Assembly: GCA_032158295.1 (NCBI GenBank)
Contig: CM063249.1
Span: forward strand, 16,038,078 to 16,102,077
DNA length: 64,000 nt
Direction: 5' to 3'
Source: Pycnopodia helianthoides
Lineage: Eukaryota; Echinodermata; Asteroidea; Forcipulatida; Asteriidae
The number at the start of each line of letters is the position of its first letter. The stretch's first letter is position 1. This document shows positions 56,311 to 64,000 of the stretch, piece after piece. Position numbers and translations under genes: made by a program. The notes beneath the pieces are model-generated. The model was not told where the DNA came from, made no database searches, and saw nothing but the letters and a program-made list of their open reading frames with translations.

Positions 56311-58850
56311 CTTTTGATGAATTCTCTTTGAAACAAGCGTTTTGATTTTTTAGTTACGGTAAGTCTTGTATTTTTATAGTAGTGTAGAGTACAGGGGTCA
56401 AATGCATAGCTTTATAATCACTTATCCCCCCTTTGAGTTTGATGAACTTTCATTGGAATAAGTCGAGATTGAATGGGTCAAATGCAAGGCTTACCCCCTG
56501 TGTTTTGATAATTCTCTTTGAAACAAGGTTTGGATTTCTATTAGGTAAAGTCTATTTTAATAGTAGCGTAAGTACAGGGTCAAATCACAAGGCTTACCCC
56601 TTGTGATTTTGATGAACTTTCTTTGAAACAAGTTTTGAGGTCTGTTAGGGTAAAGTCTGTATTTTTACAATAACGTAGTAGATTGGGTCAAATGTAAGGC
56701 TTACCCCTTGTGATTTTGATAATTCTCTTGTGAAACAAGTTTGGTTTTTTATTAAGGGTAAAGCAGTTATTTAATCATAGGTAAGCTTAAGTGATGAAAG
56801 TTTCAAGGCTTACCTGTGCTTTTGATGAATTTTTTCCAGAAACAAGGTTTGGGTCTGTGTTAGGGTAAAGTCAAATTGTTTACAGTATGCATAGATACAG
56901 AGGTCATGCAAGGCTTACCCCTTGTGATTTGATGATTCTCTTTGAAACAGGCGTTTAGTTTTTCTCATCAGGGTAAGCCATGTAGTTTGTAATACAGTAG
57001 GTCTAGTATTTAATATTGGGTCAATTACAAGGCTTACCCCTTGTGCTTTTGATGAATTCTCTTTGAAAGAAGCGTTTGGATTTTTTTATTAGGGGTAAGC
57101 CTTGCATTTGACCCTTACCCTTACCAGTATTTGTTACAGTAAGCGTAAGTACAGGGGTCAAATGCAAGGCTTCCCCTTGTGTTTTTTTTATGAAATCTTC
57201 GTTTTTGAAAGGGTAAGCCTTTGGATTTTCATAGTTACAAGGGTAAGCCTTGCATTTTGATCCCCTTACCTTACAGGTATTTTTAAGTTTACGTAGAGTA
57301 CAGGGTCAATGAAGGCTTCCCTTGTGCTTTTGATGAATTCTCATTGAAACAAAGCGTTTGGTTTCGTTTAGGGTAAAGTCAGTATTTTTACAGTAGCGTA
57401 GAGTACGGGGTCAAATGCAAGGCTTGCCCCTTGTGATTTTGATGAACTTTCTTTGAAACAAGGTTTTGAGGTCATGGGTTAGGTAAGTCCTGTATTTATA
57501 CAAAGTAAGAAGGGGTCAAGCTAAGGCTTACCCCATTGTGGTTTTGATGAATTCTCTTTGAAACAAGCGTTTGGATTTCTTTTAGGGTAAGTCAGTATTT
57601 TTACAGTAGCGTAAGTACAGGGCCAAATGCAAGGCTTGCCCCTTGTGATTTTTGATGTAATTCTCTTTGAAACAAGGGTTTGGATTTTTTATTAGGGTAA
57701 GTCAGTATTTAACAATAGCGTAGATTAAGTGGGTAAATGCAAGCTTACCCCTTGTGCTTTTGATGAAATTCTCTATTGAAACAAGCGTTTGGTCTTTGAA
57801 TAACAGTAGATAGTGGGTCAATGCAAGGCTTCCCCTTGTGCTTTGATGATTTCCTTGAAACAAGCGTTGGTTTTCTCTAGGGAAGTCGTATTTTACAGTA
57901 GCGTAGTGAATGTCTACAGGCTTACCCCTTTGCTTTTGATGAATTCTCTTTGAAAGAAGCGTTTGGATTTCTATTAGGGGTAAGCCTTGCATTTGACCCC
58001 CTTAAACCTTACCCAGTATTTTTACAGTAGCGTAGAGTACAGGGGTCAAATGCAAGGCTTGCCCCCTTGTGCGTTTGATAAATTCTCTTTGAAACAAGCG
58101 TTTGGATTTTCTATTAGGGGTAACTTGTTGCCCTCTTACCCAGTATTTTTACAGTAGCGTAATACAGGGTAAATGCAAGCTTGCCCCTTGTGCTTTTGAT
58201 GAATTTCTATTGAAACAAGCGTTTGGTTCTTTTAGGGTAAGCAGTATTTTTACAGCAGCGTAGAGTACTTGAGTTTTGAATTCTCTTTGAACAAGCGTTG
58301 GTTTTTCTTAGGTAAAGTCAGTATTTATACAGTAGCGTAGATTAATTGGGTCAAATGCAAGGCTTACCCCTTGTGCTTTTGATGAATTTCTTATTGAAAC
58401 AAGCGTTTGGGTCTGTGTTAGGGTAAAGTCAGTATTTATACAGTAGCGTAGAGTAAGGGGGTCAAATGCGAGGCTTACCCCTTGTGATTTTGATGATTTT
58501 CTTCTTTGAAACAAGCGTTTTGGTTGCTCTGTTAGGGTCAGGCATACAACTTCTCCTCGGATCAGTTGATTTCCTCTTTTTTATTCTCAGTTTTACCATT
58601 CAAAATTGAAAAATACTCAAAAAATCATTGAAATTTTGTAATTTCCTCTTTTTGGGTGAAGTTACAGTTGCATGCCTGTAGGTAAAGTCAGTTTATACAG
58701 TAGCGTAGATTAGGTGGGTCAAATGCAAGGCTTACCCCTTGTGATTTTGATGAATTCTCTTTGAAACAAGCGTTTGGGTCTGTGCTAGGGTAAAGTTGGT
58801 ATTTATACAGTACGTAGAGTAAGGGGGTCAAATGCTAGGCTTACCTCTAA
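56300..58850 (+). repeat. Tandem array 2, about 110-bp units, about 22 copies
   Basis: The unit in order: GTAAAGTCAGTATTTTTACA, GTAGCGTAGAGTACAGGGGT, CAAATGCAAGGCTTACCCCT, TGTGCTTTTGATGAATTCTC, TTTGAAACAAGCGTTTGGAT, TTCTATTAGG. Many units have 1-10 bp deletions. It carries the array-1 core in inverse (CAAGGCTTACCCCTTGTG). A non-repeat insert lies at about 58545-58675. Minus-strand ORFs here are repeat translations. Confidence 0.93.
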
Positions 58851-59136
58851 TTAAAGTTAACTTTTTACAACTCATAAATTGATCCCCATACCAATGTTGT
58901 GCAATCTCTTACATGTATTCCAAAGCTCAGAATGTACTGAATACTGAACCTCAAAATCTGTTGATTTTTTTTAACTCTCAAATTGTTTTGCAGCTAGTGT
59001 TTGGCCATCTCATAAAAGTTGCAGAAGCCCATGTTGTACCATAAGTTCTTTAAAAGAATGCAAAGTTGTTTTTGTTCAGTCTGTCAGATTATCAACCGAA
59101 CACCCCTATTGGAATAATAGAAGAGTCTTCGAAACA

Positions 59137-59330
59137 CTTCTTCCATTGTGTAACTCAGTAGCCATGTACTTCCACTGCGTAACCAAGTAGCCATGTACTT
59201 CCAATGTGTACCCAGTACCAGGTACTTTCACTGCATAATCTAGTAGCCATGTACTTCCATTGTGTAACTCAGTAGTTCCCAGTAGCCCCCAGTATTAGTT
59301 CCCAGTAGCCCCCAGTATAGCTGTGTAATC
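59137..59330 (+). repeat. About 29-bp tandem repeat
   Basis: CCATTGTGTAACTCAGTAGC followed by CATGTACTT is repeated about 4-5 times. It is then followed by a short AGTTCCCAGTAGCCCCCAGTA duplication, positions 59275-59323. Confidence 0.8.
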
Positions 59331-59606
59331 CTATTATATTATTCAGCAGTTCTCTGAAACCTTTATCCCTCCATTGTGTTACCCATTGATTCTCAGAAAC
59401 AGTGTTTAGCGATGCATGCAGCATACAGCTTTTCACTGTAGCGTTAACATTTATTTTTATACTGCTGTTGCTTCAAACCACGGTTGTCGTGCACGAAGGG
59501 AAATGTACTTTGCATCATATAGAAACGATTCAAATTCACAATAGTTGCTAGGGACCTGCGTTGACAACAGTCATGAACAGTGGTACTGTAGGCTTGAGTA
59601 TTGAAA

Positions 59607-59629
59607 GAGAGAGAGAGAGAGAGAGAGAG
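59607..59629 (+). repeat. (GA)n microsatellite
   Basis: An uninterrupted GA run of about 23 bp. Confidence 0.95.
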
Positions 59630-60943
59630 TGAAAGCAATCGGGTTATCCTTTTTTTACCAACACCGAGCTACATCGTGAAGAAAGTAATCGTGTCTATGT
59701 AATATAGTCACCAGCCATAGCTACTTACAGCTTTAGCAGACATATTTTTTGTGCAGACAATATTATGTGTCTAGTCTTATAATATTAGAGAGTATCTTCA
59801 GAGGGCCAGTGTTGCCACGTAAAGATTAGATTAAATCCCTCCATGTCTAAGGTATGTTGATAAGTTTATTCTTCTAATAGTGTTGGAACCCTACACCTAA
59901 CATGTTTTTACCCGTATCTCGGCCACACCGGCCATACACATGCTAAAAGAAAGAGACACTCAAATTGTTTTTTTAAGGTTGAGGGTCACTAGAAAGAGCC
60001 AAAGTCTTACCTCGAAATCATAACAAAAAAAATTCCAATTGCCCTTAACTTGCCCATCTAACGATTTTCCAACTCTCAAGTGTGTTGCAATGCCCATGAA
60101 AGAGGGGCATGATGTATTTGCCTGGTTTCTTGTTTGATGATGGGCCATCTCTTAGATTTTCCCAAAGCATGTTATCCAATCCCTCAGACACTTGCCAATG
60201 TAATGATTTATTCACTCTGAAATTTCTTCATATAAGAACGAGTGTTGTCTTTTTAGTGTTACCATCTTGTAACATCTTCGTTTGTCGAGTTTAACTCTTC
60301 AATCCTCAAAACATTCCAAGTTTATGTGGTACTGCTAAAATAATTTCAAAACCACTTGTGTGCATCCCCTCCTTGTCCGAGGTATGTTAAACAACAGCAA
60401 ACTTTATTGCAATGGAGATGAAACTTGTACCAAATATTGCCACTGACATGCAGATCCATATAAAAGAATCAAACTCATGATTAAGACACCGGTTCCAGTT
60501 GAATGAGCTAATCAATGAATACCTTTAGCGGTTAAAGCTCCCCATACTGCAATGATGTTTTGACTTGAAACTTGAATCAAATTTTGTCGATGATATGCAG
60601 ATTCAAATAAAAGTTGATTTAGCTTAAACAACAGCAAACTTGAATGGTCATAACTCCTTATTGCAATGATGTATGGACATGAAACTTGTATCAAATATTG
60701 CCACTGACATGCATATCCATTTAAAAGAATATAAAACTCTTGATTAAGACACCGATTCCAGTTGAAATGAGCTAAAACAACGAAAACATCAGAAGGTCAC
60801 TTAGCACTCACCCTTCTGTGGGCCCCTCTGTCACTCCTATTTCAAACTATGGATTTTGAGATGGAGCATTTTAAGAATCAATGTTTTACTTGATTTGACA
60901 TCTGATAAAATGTTTACAACCGTGTATATTATTTTGTTTGCAG

Positions 60944-61070
60944 ATTATACACTGATTGGCAAGTAGTATCCATCATGGGCAAGAGCGTCCTTAGTCAGCA
61001 GATGATTTTATCAAGGTCAACTTGGATTGTCATGTTTTGGGATGATGTGTATCCCCCTCCTTTGTCTGAG
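60944..61070 (+). other. Exon-like cassette a (splice-bounded, 127 bp)
   Basis: It is preceded by ATTATTTTGTTTGCAG and followed by GTATGTT, a good acceptor and donor. One frame is open through all 42 codons (starting LYTDWQVVSI after one base). The downstream copies are closed in all frames, so a protein is doubtful. Confidence 0.4.
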
Positions 61071-61654
61071 GTATGTTAAACAACAATAAACTTGAATGGT
61101 CATAACTCAACATTGCAATGATGTATGGACATGAAACTTGTATCAGATATTGCCACTGACATGCATACCATATCAAAGAAACAAACTCATGATTAAGACA
61201 CCGGTCTCAGTTGAATGGGCTAAAAGCAATTAATAATTTTAGGGGTTAAAGCTCCCCATACTGCAATGATGATTTGACTTGAAACTTGAATCAAATTTTG
61301 TCGATGATGTGCAGATTCATATAAAATTTGAATAAGATTTAACAACAGCAAACTTGAAGGGTCATAACTCCTTATGGCAATGATGTATGGACATGAAACT
61401 TGTATCAAATATTGCCACTGACATGCAGATCCATATACAAGAATAAAACTCTTGATTAAGACACCGGTTCCAGTTAAATAAGCTAAAACAACGAAAACAT
61501 TAAAAGGTCACTTAGCACTCAACCATCTGTGGGCCCCTCTGTCACTCCTGTTTCAAACCATCCATTTTGAGATGGAGCGTTTTAAGAATCAATGTTTTAC
61601 TTGATTTGACATCTGATAAAATGTTTACAACAGTGTATATTATTTTGTTTGCAG

Positions 61655-61779
61655 ATTATTCACTGATTGAAGCGCAGTTTCCATCATGGGCAAGAGCTTC
61701 CTTCATCAGCAGATGATTTTATCAAGGTCAACTTGGATTGTCATGTTTTGGGATGATGTGTATCCCCTCCTTGTCTGAG
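61655..61779 (+). other. Exon-like cassette b (125 bp)
   Basis: Same acceptor (TTTTGTTTGCAG) and donor (GAG|GTATGTT) as cassette a. The sequence is highly similar, but stops occur in every frame. Confidence 0.4.
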
Positions 61780-61920
61780 GTATGTTAAACATTAGCAAAC
61801 TTGAGTGATCATAACTCCTTATTGCAATGATGTATGGACATGAAATGTTAGGAATCAATGTTTTATCTGATTCGATATCTGATAAAGTGTTTACAACCGT
61901 GTGTATTATTTTGTTTGCAG

Positions 61921-62045
61921 ATTACTGATTGAAGAGTGGTATCCATCATGGGCAAGAGCTTCCTTCCTCAGCAGATGCTTTTTATCGAGGTCAACTTGGA
62001 TTGTCATGTTTTGGGATGGATGTGCATCCCCCTTCCTTGTTTGAG
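61921..62045 (+). other. Exon-like cassette c (125 bp)
   Basis: Acceptor TTTTGTTTGCAG, donor GAG|GTATAT. One frame is open until a TGA in the last two codons. Confidence 0.38.
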
Positions 62046-62558
62046 GTATATGTTTAAAAAATGCTATTAAGTGCTGAAACCCTACACTTAAAGAGCCTAA
62101 GTCTTACCTTGAAATTATTTCCAAACCACTTTTCCAACTCTAAAATTCATTGGTATGCCTGTGAAGCTGATGAGGCTTATGGTGTTTGCCTTGTTTCTTA
62201 TTGATGCGGCGCCATCTTTAAAGTTTTATGATGCATGTTACCAGATCCCTCAAAACTTGCCAACCTAATGAGTTTTCAACTCTCAAATTTACCAAAATTG
62301 ATGCTTTGCTGTCTCTCAAACACTTGCAAATCCAAGTATTTTCAACTCACAAATTGTTCCCGAGCTGTTTTTGCACCGTTTCTTTAATGTTTTCAAAGTA
62401 CATGTTGTCTCGACCCTCAACAACTTGCCAATGTAAAGATTTTTGAACTCGTACAGAAAAAGTTTTGAAAAAGTACATGTAATGATTTCCAATGAATTTT
62501 CAAACACTCAAATTGTTCTCAATGCTGTTTAATGCCGTGTGTCTATTTTTGTTTGCAG

Positions 62559-62681
62559 ATTAATCACTAATTAAAGAGCAGTACTCATCAGGACAAGAGC
62601 CTCCTTCAGCAGATGCTTTCATCAAGGTCAATGTGGATCGTCATGTTTGGAAATTAATGTGCATCCCCCTCCTTGTCTAAG
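62559..62681 (+). other. Exon-like cassette d (123 bp)
   Basis: Acceptor TTTTTGTTTGCAG, donor AAG|GTATAC. It is more diverged from a-c, with stops in all frames. The flanking sequence is degenerate satellite rather than the cassette intron. Confidence 0.38.
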
Positions 62682-63339
62682 GTATACTCCCAAATTAATG
62701 TTGTGCCATTTCTCAAATTTTCCTACAGCATTGTTGTCCAGTCCTACAAAAACTTGCCGACTTAATTGTTTGCAACATTCAAATTGTTCTAGAGCCAATG
62801 GTATGCAGTCTCTCCAGTTATATCAAACTTGATGAGTTAACGTCTTTTATGTTTTTAAATTTGTGTACTCTCAAATTGTTCCACAAATAATGTTGTGCCG
62901 TTTCTCAAATACTCACGTCCCACAAACACTTTTTCCTGCCTTATTCTTTTGAACTCACCAAGCTGTTCCCGAGTCCCTCCAAACTTCTCAATGTAAGAAC
63001 TTTGCAGCTCTCCTAAATAATTTTGCAGCTTGTTCCTAAATCGATGTCGTGCCATCTCTAAAATTATCCAAAAGTACATGTTGTCCAGTATCTCAAAAAC
63101 TTCCCTGCCTTTGGATTTTCCAACACTCAGATTGGTTCAAAGCCATTTTTGTTCTTACAAATTTTTCCAAAGCTCATGATGTCCAGTCCCTTCCAAAGCC
63201 TGCCAATTAAACAATTTCTCAACTTTCAAATTGCGTCCAAGCTGATACCAAGCACATTTAAAGTCTCATAAAAAACTTGCCAACTTTATGATTTTTTATA
63301 TGTGTTTGATAATGTGATATATGACTTGATTTTGTCTAG

Positions 63340-63455
63340 GTTGCTTGGCTGGTTGGCAGCTGTCAGCCAGCACAGATGATGAAAAGCATGCCAACATGGA
63401 ACATGCGAACACCGATGTCGATATGCTAGCATTGACTGTGGTGGCATCGATGAAG
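63340..63455 (+). other. Possible unrelated exon (116 bp)
   Basis: It is bounded by GATTTTGTCTAG and GTATTT, with one open frame reading WQLSASTDDEKHANMEHANT and further, rich in polar residues. It stands out from the surrounding satellite by base composition. No family is recognised. Confidence 0.25.
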
Positions 63456-64000
63456 GTATTTGTAGAACTTTTAAATTTGTCCAAATCACCTGATGTCAGT
63501 CCCTCAAAAACTTGTCAACCTGATGACTTTTTCATTTCTCAAATTGTTCAAGAGCCGATGTTGTGCCATTTTTCAAATTGTCCCACAGCGTATACAGGCC
63601 CTACAACACATTCAAACTTTTAGATTTTTGTAATTTGCTCCCGAGTTGATTTTGTGCCAATTCTTATTCTGTCCCTCACAAACTTGCCAATCCAATGAAT
63701 TCTCAATGTTCAATTTATTCCAAGGCCACGAATTTGCTGTTGTTTGTTTTTCCAAGGCTCATGTTGTCTAGTCCCTCAAAACTTTGCAAATCATTTGCCA
63801 ATAACGATACTTTAACTATCAAATTGTACTTTCTCTTAAATTTTCCCAAAGATTGTTTTCCAGTCCCTCAAAACTTGCCAACCTAATGATTTTTTCAACT
63901 CTCAAATTGATCACGAGCTGATGCTGCGACGTCTCTTAAATTTTCCCAAATCACTGTGTTGTCCACAAAAATTGATTTTTTAATTGTCAAATTGTTCCCG

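Larger units (their letters stand above)
60369..62050 (+). repeat. Tandem cassettes, about 700 bp, two full copies and a truncated third
   Basis: The text from CTCCTTGTCCGAGGTATGTT recurs with starts near 60369, 61060 and 61766. Each full unit contains a duplicated sub-block (GACATGAAACTTGTATCAAA, ATTGCCACTGACATGCA) on both sides of a GGTTAAAGCTCCCCATACTG block. This is followed by GTGGGCCCCTCTGTCACTCC, and a terminal exon-like part ends each unit. The third unit lacks most of the middle. Confidence 0.85.
58850..64000. repeat. Degenerate satellite and cassette region to the end of the window
   Basis: From about 58900 the text keeps returning to variants of CAACTCTCAAATTGTTCC, GATGTTGTGCCATCTCTCAA, TTTTCCCAAAGCATGTTGTC and CAGTCCCTCAAAAACTTGCC, at about 90-180 bp intervals. 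It is best seen at 62100-64000. Spliced-cassette duplications (60369-62050) are embedded in it. No protein gene is recognised. Confidence 0.75.

Overview
This is eukaryotic nuclear DNA from an invertebrate deuterostome, most likely an echinoderm and probably a sea star. The evidence is intron-rich genes with GT-AG introns, about 15 families of dispersed repeats and tRNA-derived SINEs, and TTAA-flanked repeats that begin AAAGGCACTGGACAC. I associate those repeats with asteroid genomes from memory, so the taxon is an inference.

The gene-bearing part covers 1-44.7 kb. At the left edge lies the first coding exon of a minus-strand MNT-like gene (Sin3-interacting helix of a MAX-binding repressor, 424-508). 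Three complete plus-strand genes follow: an FKBP6/Shutdown-type co-chaperone (12 coding exons, 3798-17283, 472 aa), RANBP1 (6 coding exons, 20470-30675, 243 aa) and an RNF185/RNF5-type ER E3 ligase (5 coding exons, 37667-44538, 239 aa). I placed every splice junction by GT/AG and reading phase, and all three models are open end to end. The genes do not form one pathway: FKBP6 acts in HSP90-dependent germline/piRNA biology, RANBP1 in the Ran GTPase cycle, RNF185 in ER-associated degradation and MNT in MYC/MAX transcription. The sequence between MNT and FKBP6 carries four perfect CACGTG E-boxes within 605 bp.

Introns and intergenic DNA are packed with non-autonomous elements. They include two nested-palindrome elements and one long foldback, each with a perfect 9-bp target-site duplication, and at least nine MITEs inserted at TTAA. 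One TTAA MITE has an empty duplicate site next to it. There is also a 132-bp-arm inverted repeat almost without a spacer, a 34-bp hairpin minisatellite in FKBP6 intron 4, and several SINE families.

The part from 50.9 to 64 kb is essentially gene-free satellite. Array 1 (about 34-bp units, 50.93-56.31 kb, estimated 150-160 units) runs directly into array 2 (about 110-bp units, 56.3-58.85 kb, about 22 units). Both share an 18-bp core in opposite orientations. From 58.85 kb to the end there is a degenerate satellite that contains about 700-bp duplicated cassettes. Each cassette holds a roughly 125-bp segment bounded by a good splice acceptor and donor. No conventional protein gene is visible after 44.7 kb.
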